From: Chloroflexota bacterium | GTDB lineage: Bacteria; Chloroflexota; Chloroflexia; Thermomicrobiales; UBA6265 | Direction of reading: 5' to 3' | DNA length: 15,834 bases | Assembly: GCA_023415845.1 (NCBI GenBank) | Contig: JAEZJB010000434.1 | Span: 1 to 15,834 of the forward strand | In this document: piece by piece, positions 1-8,148 of the stretch | Layout of the letters: each line of letters begins with the position of its first letter | Numbering within the stretch: position 1 is the stretch's first letter | The notes under the pieces: model-generated | Seen by the model: the letters and a program-made list of their open reading frames with translations, nothing else | What the model was told of the DNA's origin: nothing | Database searches by the model: none | Translations under genes and position numbers: made by a program

Positions 1-30
1 CGCGACCTCCGAGAGGAGAGGATGGGACCC

Positions 31-921
31 ATGGCGACCATTCACCTGGATGAATCAGAGATCATCGACGAACCGATCGAGGCATCAACCGGGCAGAAAT
101 TGCTGCGGCGAAGTGGCGGCTGGGCCCTCAACCTGGTGATGATCCTGATTTGCCTGATTATGGTGCTGCCCTTCTACTGGGTGGTCATCACCGCGTTCGT
201 GCCGCAAATGTCGGCATTCGGCAAGCCACCCAACTGGTTCCCTACCGACTGGACACTGGAGAACGTGCGGCGGGTATTCGACTCGGTGCCGTTCTGGCAG
301 CAGTTCATCAACAGCGTCAAGGTTTCGCTGATCATCACGGTGGGATCGGTGATCACCAGCACGATGGCGGCCTATGCGTTTGCGCGACTGCAGTTTCCGG
401 GGCGCGACGTGCTCTTCCTCGTGCTGCTGGCGGCGCTGATGGTGCCGGGGCAGGTGACGGTGATTCCGACCTTCATCCTGATGCGGTATCTGGGGCTGAT
501 GAATACCCACGAGGCGCTCTGGATTCCGGGCCTGATCAGTGTGTTCGGCATCTTCCTCCTGCGGCAGTTCTTCCTGCGGACGCCACGGGATCTCGAAGAG
601 GCCGCGAAACTCGATGGCGCGGGCTACCTGCGAATCATGTTCCAGATCGCGTTGCCGCTGGCTGCGCCGGCCATCGCCGCGCTGGCGGTGTTGAACTTCC
701 AGGCGGCCTGGAACGACTTCTTCGCTCCCAACCTTTTCCTGACCACCCCGGACAAGTTCACGCTGCCGGTTGGACTCGTGGCGCTGCGGGGGATGTTCGG
801 GGGTACACCCACGACCATCTTCGCCGGCGTCACCATGGTGCTGATCCCGGTGCTGGTGGTGTTCCTGCTGGCGCAGCGGCGGTTGACCGAGAGCATTGCG
901 CTGACCGGGATTCGGGGGTAG
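31..921 (+). CDS. Carbohydrate ABC transporter permease (MalG/UgpE type)
   Basis: Inner-membrane permease subunit of a binding-protein-dependent sugar importer. The protein has a short polar N-terminus and then about six hydrophobic segments, the first starting near WALNLVMILICLIMVLP. It carries the cytoplasmic EAA loop that docks on the ATPase: EEAAKLDGAG, followed by a spaced IALPLAAPAI. The length of 296 residues is normal for the MalG-side subunit. I chose the ATG at 31 because the AGGAGAG ending at base 20 is about 10 bases upstream; the ATG at 22 lies too close to that site. The partner permease and binding protein would be expected upstream, outside the window. The stop codon directly abuts the next gene, so an operon is likely. 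The family assignment is firm. The substrate is unknown, although the downstream GH116 enzyme suggests an oligosaccharide or glycoside. Confidence 0.95.
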   Translation: MATIHLDESEIIDEPIEASTGQKLLRRSGGWALNLVMILICLIMVLPFYWVVITAFVPQMSAFGKPPNWFPTDWTLENVRRVFDSVPFWQQFINSVKVSLIITVGSVITSTMAAYAFARLQFPGRDVLFLVLLAALMVPGQVTVIPTFILMRYLGLMNTHEALWIPGLISVFGIFLLRQFFLRTPRDLEEAAKLDGAGYLRIMFQIALPLAAPAIAALAVLNFQAAWNDFFAPNLFLTTPDKFTLPVGLVALRGMFGGTPTTIFAGVTMVLIPVLVVFLLAQRRLTESIALTGIRG

Positions 922-1596
922 GTGATGGCGACCTTTCCCCACGAACCACCGGTGCCGTTGGCAGACGATGGGTCCAGCCACCTGCTGATCGAGGTGGGGC
1001 GGACCGTTCGGGACAATTTTCACGTGCTCTGCGGATTGTCGCTGGTGTACCTGGCGGTGGCCCTGCCGTGGCTCGTGCTGGGGACCATTACTTCCTGGGC
1101 GGTGGCATGGGCCCCGCTGGTGCTGACCACGGCGCCAGTGTGGATGACCATCGTGTGGTGTGGAGACCGCATGCTGGCGGGCGAAGCCACCACCTGGCGC
1201 CGGGCGCTGGGAACCTGGCGCCAACTGTTGCCGGCAGGAATGGCGAGTGGCATTCCGTTGGCGGTGTGTGGCACGGTACTGTTGTGGATGGCCCGCGAAC
1301 CAAGTGAGACATCGTGGGGCAGGCCAGGTCTGGTGGTGAGCGCGGGACTGACGCTGACATTCGGAGTGCTGCTCGTACCGGCCATTCCCGTGGCCCTGCG
1401 CACCGGTCTGGCGGGTATCAGGCTGTGGCAGGTGAGTGCCGCCGTTGTCATCAAGCGATCCGGGCAAATCATGGGCGCGCTGGTGCTGGCGGTTGCTGGC
1501 ATGGGGTTGGCCCAGGCGATTGGCCCCGTGATGCTGCTGGGAGTCGCGCCTCTCGGCGTGCTGGTTGCCGCGATCACCCTGCCGGACCCGGATTGA
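922..1596 (+). CDS. Small polytopic membrane protein, possibly DUF624/YesL-like
   Basis: A membrane protein of about 224 residues with a polar N-terminus and roughly five hydrophobic segments. Examples are VLCGLSLVYLAVALPWLVLG, the stretch through APLVLTTAPVWMTIVW, and the C-terminal MGALVLAVAGMGLAQAIG. The order of N-terminal helix, short loop, second helix and an amphipathic WRRALGTWRQLLP region recalls DUF624/YesL proteins, which are encoded beside sugar ABC transporters in Bacillus. That match is by general pattern, without a diagnostic motif. The start is GTG at 922, the base after the permease stop, or ATG at 925. This 0-3 bp spacing implies translational coupling with the permease and a role linked to sugar uptake. 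It is a real gene on grounds of coding character and spacing; its function is unknown. Confidence 0.8.
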   Translation: MMATFPHEPPVPLADDGSSHLLIEVGRTVRDNFHVLCGLSLVYLAVALPWLVLGTITSWAVAWAPLVLTTAPVWMTIVWCGDRMLAGEATTWRRALGTWRQLLPAGMASGIPLAVCGTVLLWMAREPSETSWGRPGLVVSAGLTLTFGVLLVPAIPVALRTGLAGIRLWQVSAAVVIKRSGQIMGALVLAVAGMGLAQAIGPVMLLGVAPLGVLVAAITLPDPD

Positions 1597-1671
1597 AAGC
1601 AGGAGTAACGTCCATCGCCTGGTGCCCGTCGCCTGGTGGTGCGCGTCGTAGACGGGGCAGGACTCAGAGAG

Positions 1672-2709
1672 ATGGACGAATCCGCGCAGGGCAACGGCAA
1701 GCCCACGATGCGAGACATTGCCGACATTGCCGGTGTCTCGATGGCGACCGTATCACTGGTATTGAATGGGAAACGGGGAATATCGGAGCCGACTCGCAAC
1801 CGGGTGCTGGAGGTGGCGCGCGATCTGGGCTACGACACCGGGCGGCGGAGCAATGGGTCCGCAGAAACGATCAGCATCCTGATCGAGCACCTCCCGACGT
1901 CGCCGACGTCCGACCCGTTCAACCGGTTCGTGCTGGCGAGTGTGGAAGCCGAAGCGCGGAAGGCCGGTTACCGAACGGTGATCGAATTCGCCACCGAACG
2001 AGATGGACCAGTGGCGGGCCACTGGGCAGGAAACTGGGCTGCCGGGGTGTTGATTCTGGGTGGTGGTGACCTGAACCCGGAATGGATCGGTACCGCACGC
2101 GATGCGGGGCTGCCGATTGTGCTGGCGGACCATTTCATCCCGGGTGTGTCGCTGCCGACCGTGGTGCCGGACAACTTCGCGGGCGCGTATGCGATGACGC
2201 GCTACCTGATCGACGCGGGACACGAGCGGATCGGGTTCCTGCGCGGGCCTGCCAAGTACTGGACGTTGGAGGAGCGGCGTGGTGGGTACCTGCTGGCGAT
2301 GCAGCAGGCTGAGCTGGGACCGACGGCGGACCTGGTGCCGCCGCGGATCTCGCATGGCTCGGAGAAGGGCTATGGGGAAACCCTGGCCCTGCTCGACCTG
2401 GCGGAGCCGCCAACCGCGATTTTTGCCGTGAGCGACCAGGCCGCGGTGGGAGCTTACCGGGCGGTGATGAGCAGAGGGCTGGTGGTGGGTCAGGACATCT
2501 CGATCGTGGGGTTTGACGATATCGAAGTGGCCAAAATGCTGACTCCCCCGTTAACGACCGTGCGGAACTCGGGGACCGATCTCGGACGTGTCGCGTTCAT
2601 TCGCCTGCTGGGAATGATGCGAGACGAAGACCTGATGATCGATCCGCCGATCAAGTGGACGATTCCGACGCGCATCATCGAGCGTCAGTCCGTGCGGAAA
2701 CTCAGGTAG
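1672..2709 (+). CDS. LacI-family transcriptional regulator
   Basis: A sugar-responsive DNA-binding repressor. Residues 13-58 form the LacI helix-turn-helix and hinge: MRDIADIAGVSMATVSLVLN, then SEPTRNRVLEVARDLGYD. The rest is a periplasmic-binding-protein-like effector domain, with DNFAGAYAMTRYLIDAGHERIGFL and a C-terminal VGFDDIEVAKMLTPPLTTV, both typical of the family. The length of 345 residues is usual. I prefer the ATG at 1672 because AGGA at 1659-1662 is 9 bases upstream; a GTG at 1636 would add 12 residues with no family support. The gene lies between the transporter genes and the GH116 gene, in the same direction, so it probably controls this operon locally. No clear palindromic operator is visible in the short gaps. 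The operator may lie upstream of the window. Confidence 0.95.
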   Translation: MDESAQGNGKPTMRDIADIAGVSMATVSLVLNGKRGISEPTRNRVLEVARDLGYDTGRRSNGSAETISILIEHLPTSPTSDPFNRFVLASVEAEARKAGYRTVIEFATERDGPVAGHWAGNWAAGVLILGGGDLNPEWIGTARDAGLPIVLADHFIPGVSLPTVVPDNFAGAYAMTRYLIDAGHERIGFLRGPAKYWTLEERRGGYLLAMQQAELGPTADLVPPRISHGSEKGYGETLALLDLAEPPTAIFAVSDQAAVGAYRAVMSRGLVVGQDISIVGFDDIEVAKMLTPPLTTVRNSGTDLGRVAFIRLLGMMRDEDLMIDPPIKWTIPTRIIERQSVRKLR

Positions 2710-2796
2710 CGAGAAGCTGGATGAGGGCCAACCGTGAGGGGCGGTCTCTTGCGGGATAGTGCATCTGTTGAGTGGTTCTACGGGAAAGGTGCAGCG

Positions 2797-5349
2797 GTGA
2801 CCGTCTCCATGATCGATAACGCTCGGACCAGCGCAGAGGGTATGGATGGGGAGGGATGGCTCAACCCGACCTGGCCGGTGCTGAAGACCTACCGAGGACG
2901 GCAACTCGATCGGTTTGCAATGCCGCTGGGCGGAATCGGCACCGGTACGGTGTCACTCGGCGGGAGAGGTGACCTGCGTGACTGGGAGATCGTGAACCGG
3001 CCGGCAAAGGGATTTTCGCCACGGCAGGCCTTTTTCGCGATACGGGTGGCGGGGGAGGGTGTCGAGCCGTTCGGCCGGGCACTGGAGGGGCCGTTGACCT
3101 CGGGCTATGAGGGATGGTCGGGATCACCAGTACCGCATGCGGGGTTGCCCCGTTTCACTGAGGCCACAACCCATGCCGCGTATCCACTGGCGCAGGTGGA
3201 GTTGCGGGAGCCAGGGCTACCGATTGACGTGCGGATTGACGCGTGGAACCCGCTGGTGCCGACCGACGCCGCGCGGAGTGGGCTGCCGGTGGCGTTCCTG
3301 CGGTTCGTGGTGCGGAACACCGGGGTGGTTCCGATCGAGGTGTCGGTTGCGGGAGTGCTGGAGAACTTCGTCGGTCGCGATGGGTTGCGAGGTGAATCGG
3401 CAGGGAACGTCAATGAACTGGTCGCCGCCGATGGACTGAGCGGGGTGCTCCTGCGATCGGAAAGGGTATCTCCGGAGGCCGAGCAGTGGGGAACGATTGC
3501 GCTGGTATCGCCGGAGACGGATGGCGTGACGATCTCGCGCCGACGGGACTGGACTGACACCTCGTGGTCAGGGCCGCTGCTCGACTTCTGGGATGACCTG
3601 CTGGCCGATGGCGATCTCGACGACCGGGAGCCGAACGGGCGATTGACCCCAATTGCGAGTGTCTGCCGGCGCCAAACGATCGCACCAGGGGAGGAAGCGA
3701 CATTCCCGTTCCTGCTGACGTGGCACTTCCCGAACCGGCAGAACTGGGAGCACGGGCTGACCAATACCGATCCCACACCACAGCGCACGGTCGGCAACTG
3801 GTACACGACGCAGTATGACGATGCCTGGGATGCGGCACGGACGATCGCCGCGGAGGTTGATGCCCTGGAGGCGGACACCGTGGCATTCGTGAGCGTCTTC
3901 TGCGACTCGCCGTTTCCAGAGGTGGTGCGAGAGGCTGCGCTGTTCAACCTCAGTACATTGCGGAGCCAGACCGTTTTCCGGACGCCGGACGGGAGGATGT
4001 TTGGCTGGGAGGGGACACAGGACCACACTGGTTCGTGCCATGGGAGTTGCACCCATGTCTGGAACTACGAGCAGGCCACCGCGTACCTGTTCGGTGACCT
4101 GGCGCGGTCGATGCGGGATGTTGAGTTCCTGTTTGCGACCGACGAACAGGGCCTGATGAGTTTTCGGGCGAACCTGCCGCTGGAGTACGCGCAGGACTGG
4201 GCATTGGCGGCGGCGGACGGCCAGATGGGGTGCCTGATGAAGCTTTACCGCGACTGGAAGCTGTCGGGGGACGACGACTGGTTGCGGGAACTGTGGCCCC
4301 AGGCCAAGCGGGCGCTGGCCTTCACCTGGATTCCGGGCGGCTGGGATGCGGACCGGGACGGGGTGATGGAGGGATGCCAGCACAACACGATGGACGTGGA
4401 GTATTACGGGCCAAATCCGCAGATGCAGTACTGGTACCTCGGAGCGTTGCGGGCGATGGAAGAACTGGCCCGGCACCTTGGCGAGCCGGACTACGCGGAC
4501 GACCTCCACAAAATTTTTGAGCGGGGGAGCGCGTGGACCAGCGCCAACCTCTTCAACGGGGAGTATTACGAGCACCAGATCTGGCCGCCGAAAGGGGAGA
4601 TCGCCAATGGGTTGCGGCACAAGAGCATGGGCGCACACAACCTGGAAGATCCAGAGCTCCAGCTTGGAGCGGGGTGCCTGGTTGACCAACTCGTAGGGCA
4701 GTACATGGCGGAGGTAACGGGGCTGGGAGCGCTGGGGCCGGCCGACGAAACCCGCACGACGCTGGCAAGCATCAAGCGGCACAACTTCCTGCCGACAATG
4801 ACCGGTCACTTCAATCACATGCGGTCGTATGCGCTGGGACCGCATGAAGCGGCGACGCTGATGTGCAGCTATCCGCGGGGCAACCGGCCGGAGCGGCCAT
4901 TTCCCTATTTCACCGAGGTCATGACCGGGTTCGAGTACACGCTGGCCGTGCACATGCTCTATGCCGGAATGGTCGATGACGGGCTGGAGCTGATCCAGGC
5001 AATTCGGGACCGGTATGACGGTGACCGACGCAGCCCGTTCGACGAGGCGGAGTGCGGGCATCACTACGCCCGGGCGATGGCAAGCTGGGCGGCGGTGCTG
5101 GCGATGACGGGGTTCGATTACCAGGCGAATACCGGTGAGATGGCGATCGACCTGAGGGAGGGGGCGGCGCCGACGTTCTGGTCGACCGGCGGAGCATGGG
5201 GAACGGCAGCGCTCCGGGACGGGGTAGTGGAAATCGAGGTCCGTGACGGCGAGCTCAACCTGCAGACCGTGGTGGTGAATGGGGAGCCCGGGCGGGCGGT
5301 CGAGGGGAGGGGCCGGGCGGTGGCGCCGGTGAATCTGGTCGCCCGGTAG
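2797..5349 (+). CDS. GH116 family glycoside hydrolase (GBA2-like, DUF608)
   Basis: A large glycosidase of about 850 residues related to non-lysosomal glucosylceramidase and prokaryotic GH116 beta-glucosidases/xylosidases. The N-terminal beta-domain (about residues 35-330) opens with FAMPLGGIGTGTVSLGG and DWEIVNRP. The (alpha/alpha)6 catalytic part (about 375-790) has FGWEGTQD, CTHVWNYEQ, DRDGVMEGCQHNTMDVEYYG and CGHHYARAMASWA. By analogy to human GBA2 (YLEGQEY and YADQTYDGW), the candidate nucleophile is the Glu of FGWEG (about 405) and the candidate acid/base is the Asp of NTMD (about 533). I see no signal peptide, so it should act in the cytoplasm on imported substrate. The chosen GTG at 2797 follows GGGAAAGG by 7 bases. 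A GTG at 2734 (adds 21 residues) and an ATG at 2809 are alternatives. The exact sugar cannot be read from sequence. Confidence 0.92.
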   Translation: MTVSMIDNARTSAEGMDGEGWLNPTWPVLKTYRGRQLDRFAMPLGGIGTGTVSLGGRGDLRDWEIVNRPAKGFSPRQAFFAIRVAGEGVEPFGRALEGPLTSGYEGWSGSPVPHAGLPRFTEATTHAAYPLAQVELREPGLPIDVRIDAWNPLVPTDAARSGLPVAFLRFVVRNTGVVPIEVSVAGVLENFVGRDGLRGESAGNVNELVAADGLSGVLLRSERVSPEAEQWGTIALVSPETDGVTISRRRDWTDTSWSGPLLDFWDDLLADGDLDDREPNGRLTPIASVCRRQTIAPGEEATFPFLLTWHFPNRQNWEHGLTNTDPTPQRTVGNWYTTQYDDAWDAARTIAAEVDALEADTVAFVSVFCDSPFPEVVREAALFNLSTLRSQTVFRTPDGRMFGWEGTQDHTGSCHGSCTHVWNYEQATAYLFGDLARSMRDVEFLFATDEQGLMSFRANLPLEYAQDWALAAADGQMGCLMKLYRDWKLSGDDDWLRELWPQAKRALAFTWIPGGWDADRDGVMEGCQHNTMDVEYYGPNPQMQYWYLGALRAMEELARHLGEPDYADDLHKIFERGSAWTSANLFNGEYYEHQIWPPKGEIANGLRHKSMGAHNLEDPELQLGAGCLVDQLVGQYMAEVTGLGALGPADETRTTLASIKRHNFLPTMTGHFNHMRSYALGPHEAATLMCSYPRGNRPERPFPYFTEVMTGFEYTLAVHMLYAGMVDDGLELIQAIRDRYDGDRRSPFDEAECGHHYARAMASWAAVLAMTGFDYQANTGEMAIDLREGAAPTFWSTGGAWGTAALRDGVVEIEVRDGELNLQTVVVNGEPGRAVEGRGRAVAPVNLVAR

Positions 5350-5355
5350 GCTGGC

Positions 5356-5757
5356 TCAGGATTCGGGGTGGGTTGGCAGGCTCACCTCAACCGGGTCGTA
5401 GTACTTCGGGTTGAGCAGGCAGAACTCGTTGCCTTCGGGGTCGGCGAGGACCACGTGGTAGTCCTCGATGGTCCAGCGGTGGGTGGCGCCAAGTGACTCG
5501 AGGCGAGCCCACTCGTCCTCCCAGGTGACCCCAGGCAACGGACGGAGATCGAGGTGGACCCGGTTCTTGACCGTCTTGCCTTCGGGTACGGTGCCGAAGC
5601 CGAGGGACATCGACCGGTCGCCTCCACGCGGCTGGATGGTGACCCAGTCTTCCGCGGGGGTGTTGGTGCGGTACTCCCAGTCGAGGGCGGCCAGCCAGAA
5701 TTCGGCGAGGCGGGACGGGTCGGCACAGTCGAAGACGACGCCGTGAATGAAGGCCAT
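5356..5757 (-). CDS. VOC superfamily (glyoxalase-like domain) protein
   Basis: A 133-residue protein with the paired beta-alpha-beta-beta-beta modules of the vicinal oxygen chelate fold. The first module runs from IHGVVFDCADPSRLAEFW to about residue 55. The second runs from NRVHLDLRP through LADPEGNEFCLLNP. His5, His68 and Glu111 occupy the usual metal-ligand strand positions, though metal binding is not proven. It resembles the glyoxalase_6-type group of unassigned function, found in high-GC bacteria. I chose the start at 5757 because GAGGAGA lies 6 bases upstream on the minus strand; a longer reading frame extends upstream but has no family resemblance. Its stop lies only 6 bp from the GH116 stop, so the two genes converge with no space for a normal terminator. 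Its substrate is unknown; VOC proteins include isomerases, dioxygenases and antibiotic-resistance proteins. Confidence 0.87.
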   Translation of the reverse strand: MAFIHGVVFDCADPSRLAEFWLAALDWEYRTNTPAEDWVTIQPRGGDRSMSLGFGTVPEGKTVKNRVHLDLRPLPGVTWEDEWARLESLGATHRWTIEDYHVVLADPEGNEFCLLNPKYYDPVEVSLPTHPES

Positions 5758-5873
5758 CGTGTCTCCTCTCTGGGGGCGAGCAGATCTGACTTCCAGTATG
5801 CAGGGCCGGTCAACGCTGCGCTTCTGGCTGGCGAGGGTGCGGTCGGAGCGAGGATGAGGCCGAGCGGAGCCGG

Positions 5874-6575
5874 TCAGGTGAAGAGGGAGAGGATTCCCAT
5901 GATGACCGTTCCGGCCAGGAGCCACAGATAGCGCAGTCGCTCGACTGGCGGGAGTTCCTCCTGGAACACACTCTGGATGAGGATGCCGGCGAGGATGGCG
6001 ATCATGATCTCAAGGGTGCCGTCGGTGGGGGTAATGAGCTGATGGCTCAGCCAGCCTGCGATTGGCGCAAGGGCGAGGACAAAGCGTCCGGCATTGGCGA
6101 AGCGGGCATTGTAATGGCCGCGTAGCACGTAGTCCTTGTAGAGCAGGTGGATGCCAATGGTGGCGCTGGCGGCGAGCACGTAGATCAGGTTGTCGGCGGC
6201 ATCCTCGGGGATCGTGAAGACGACCAGCCAGGTGTAGACCCAGATGATGACGATGTGAAACCAGAAGCGGGCCGTGTTGTGATGCCCGTGGTGGTCGACA
6301 TCGCTGCGGATACGGACGCGGGAGAGCGTGAGTTCAAGGGCGTAAAAGACGAGGAGGCTGAGGACGGTGATGCCGTAGACGGAGGCGCCGACCCACTCCC
6401 GGGAGTGCTCGACCTCGGGGAAGAGGATGAGGAAGACATAGGCGATGGCGACGCCACCACCGAATGACGAGACCTGGGTGGCGTGGTCCTTGAGGCGGCC
6501 GCGAATTTCCGGCCCAAAGGCGAGCAGCACGGAGAGGATGATGGCCATGAGGCCAGCGTAGTGTTGGTATTCCAT
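5874..6575 (-). CDS. Eight-helix membrane protein with His-rich loop, ZIP-transporter-like
   Basis: A 233-residue polytopic membrane protein with about eight hydrophobic segments, centred near residues 15, 46, 72, 112, 138, 173, 201 and 223. The loop between helices 3 and 4 carries a His-rich patch (DVDHHGHH, 94-99). Helix 2 reads GGGVAIAYVFLILFPEVEHS and helix 5 has IGIHLLYKD. Eight helices, a His-rich loop after helix 3 and a helix ending in FPE are features of ZIP metal transporters, but the canonical HNxxDG and HExPE motifs are absent (only IHLLYKD and VFQEELP), so this is a loose likeness. The start at 6575 gives MEYQHYAG; its upstream GGAAGG is about 14 bases away, so the start is less certain. 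It is transcribed away from the SRPBCC gene across a 208-bp divergent gap. Confidence 0.8.
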   Translation of the reverse strand: MEYQHYAGLMAIILSVLLAFGPEIRGRLKDHATQVSSFGGGVAIAYVFLILFPEVEHSREWVGASVYGITVLSLLVFYALELTLSRVRIRSDVDHHGHHNTARFWFHIVIIWVYTWLVVFTIPEDAADNLIYVLAASATIGIHLLYKDYVLRGHYNARFANAGRFVLALAPIAGWLSHQLITPTDGTLEIMIAILAGILIQSVFQEELPPVERLRYLWLLAGTVIMGILSLFT

Positions 6576-6783
6576 GGAATGTCGCGGCACCTTCCGGGGT
6601 GTTTGCGGCAGCAAGGTTCGGATCTCGGTTGGATTCGGTGGGACCAGGTCCACGGCGTTCATTGTGCCGTGCGGTGGCGTTGCTGACCATGCCGGGCGGC
6701 AGGCAGTGGCGTGGTATGTCAGAATCCGGCCAACCTGATCTGGCCATCGACGGCCTGGCTGGAACCATCGGAAGGACAAGATT

Positions 6784-7278
6784 GTGCACACCGCTGTCCT
6801 GGAACGAGAGCAGTTCATTCCCGCGCCGGTGGAGGCGGTGTTCGCGCCGTTTGCCGATGCCGCCAACCTGCAGGCGATCACGCCACCGTGGTTGCACTTC
6901 CGGATCGTTTCGTCGTTGCCGATCACGATGCAGACCGGCGCACGAATCGTGTACTGGTTGCGGCTCCATGGGGTGCCGGTTCGGTGGCGGACGCGGATCG
7001 TGGCCTGGAATCCGCCCCATGACTTCGTCGACGTTCAGACCAGCGGACCGTTTGCGTTGTGGTGCCACCGGCATACCTTCGAGGCGGTGCCGGGGGGGAC
7101 GATCGCCCGCGACCGGGTCGAATACAGGATCGGGTTCGGGCCGATCGGGAAGCTGGTTCACCGCCTGTTCGTGCAGCGGGATCTCGATCGGATTTTTGCG
7201 TATCGGCAGGATGCCATCCTCGACCTGGTCGAGACATCTCCAGCCTCTGGACCGGATGCAGCCCCCAGCGGACAATGA
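6784..7278 (+). CDS. SRPBCC family (START-like fold) protein
   Basis: A 164-residue protein with the SRPBCC ligand-binding fold. It opens with REQFIPAPVEAVFAPFADAANLQAITPPWL. Characteristic later pieces are GVPVRWRTRI, DVQTSGPFALWCHRHTF and DRVEYRIGFGPIG. This sub-group is common in bacteria, sometimes mislabelled as a cell division inhibitor; no reaction is established and it presumably binds a hydrophobic ligand in the cytoplasm. The GTG start at 6784 is backed by GGAAGGA 8 bases upstream. The creatininase-family gene follows after 43 bp in the same direction, so co-transcription is plausible. The last 10-15 residues are low-complexity and probably disordered. Confidence 0.88.
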   Translation: MHTAVLEREQFIPAPVEAVFAPFADAANLQAITPPWLHFRIVSSLPITMQTGARIVYWLRLHGVPVRWRTRIVAWNPPHDFVDVQTSGPFALWCHRHTFEAVPGGTIARDRVEYRIGFGPIGKLVHRLFVQRDLDRIFAYRQDAILDLVETSPASGPDAAPSGQ

Positions 7279-7321
7279 CGCCCACGATGGGACAGTCGAG
7301 CCGTTTGCAGAGGGGAGCACG

Positions 7322-8137
7322 ATGAAGGCGACTACGGAATACCGGTACAACCGGCTGACATGGGCAGAGATGAACGATGCGATTGCCGCCGAGAAGGTGG
7401 TGATCCTGCCGACCGGTTCCACGGAGCAGCACGGCCGGCATATGCCTCTGGACGTGGACCTGTTCCTGGCGGAGTCGGTGAGCCTGGAAGTGGGGCGTCG
7501 GGCGGCCGATCGGGTGCTGGTGTTGCCAGCGATTCCGTACGGGCTGAACAAGCACCATATCGACTTTCCAGGAACGATTCACATTGAGTCGCAGGTGTAT
7601 ATCGATTTCTGCCTCAATGTGCTGAAGAGCGTGGCATATCACGGTTTCAAGAAGATGCTGATCGTCAACGGGCATGGGTCGAATACGCCGCAGAATGACA
7701 TCATCGCCCGACGGACGGTGCTGGAAACCAATGCGTTGTGCGTAGCGGTCAACTACATCAACCTCGCGCTGGAGGACTTCGCAACCGTGCAGGATACGCC
7801 GGTGGTAGCGCATGCCGACGAGTTCGAGACGTCGCTCTACCTCTACCTGGATGAGAGCCGGGTGCAGATGGACAAGGCGGGCGCCGGTGACGACGTGATG
7901 GGCACCTACTTCAGTTCGGACTCGACTGGCGTGGCCCGGTTCAACGATTTCTGGGGACGGTGGACCGACCTGGGCGTCCATGGCGATGCACGGACCGCCA
8001 CGGCGGCGAAGGGCGAAGTGATCTTCGAGTCGGCGGTGGGCCACCTGATTACCCTGGTCGATGAACTGCGAGCGTGGCCGATTGCCGAGCGCAAGGATAT
8101 GCACGCTCAGCCAGCGGATACCTCGATTCGCTGGTAG
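7322..8137 (+). CDS. Creatininase-family metal-dependent hydrolase
   Basis: A 271-residue protein of the creatinine amidohydrolase fold. The diagnostic stretch GSTEQHGRHMPLDVD supplies Glu35, His37 and Asp46. NGHGSN supplies His118, and AHADEFETS supplies Glu169. In true creatininase the second motif is NGHxE, whose Glu is a second-metal ligand; here that position is Ser120, so creatinine hydrolysis is doubtful. Related members act on other cyclic amides or peptides, including mycofactocin maturation (MftE), or on 3-dehydro-scyllo-inosose (IolN of Thermotoga). The nearby cluster of Gfo/Idh oxidoreductases makes an IolN-like role thinkable but unproven. The ATG at 7322 has a GAGGGGAG site just upstream. 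Its stop codon TAG is part of the TAGGA that serves as ribosome binding site for the next gene. Confidence 0.92.
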   Translation: MKATTEYRYNRLTWAEMNDAIAAEKVVILPTGSTEQHGRHMPLDVDLFLAESVSLEVGRRAADRVLVLPAIPYGLNKHHIDFPGTIHIESQVYIDFCLNVLKSVAYHGFKKMLIVNGHGSNTPQNDIIARRTVLETNALCVAVNYINLALEDFATVQDTPVVAHADEFETSLYLYLDESRVQMDKAGAGDDVMGTYFSSDSTGVARFNDFWGRWTDLGVHGDARTATAAKGEVIFESAVGHLITLVDELRAWPIAERKDMHAQPADTSIRW

Positions 8138-8148
8138 GACAGCGGTCC

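Noticed and set aside
85..1467. A 460-codon minus-strand frame opposite the permease and membrane-protein genes
   Set aside because: Gln/His/Arg-rich antisense shadow. The plus-strand reading has clear transmembrane and EAA-loop features.
3568..5064. A 498-codon minus-strand frame inside the GH116 gene
   Set aside because: Shadow frame of the GH116 coding sequence with low-complexity Arg/Pro/His composition and no ribosome binding site or domain.
6576..6783. Promoters in the divergent gap between the membrane-protein and SRPBCC genes
   Set aside because: Promoters must exist here, but I could not find a -35/-10 pair with acceptable spacing, so none is reported.
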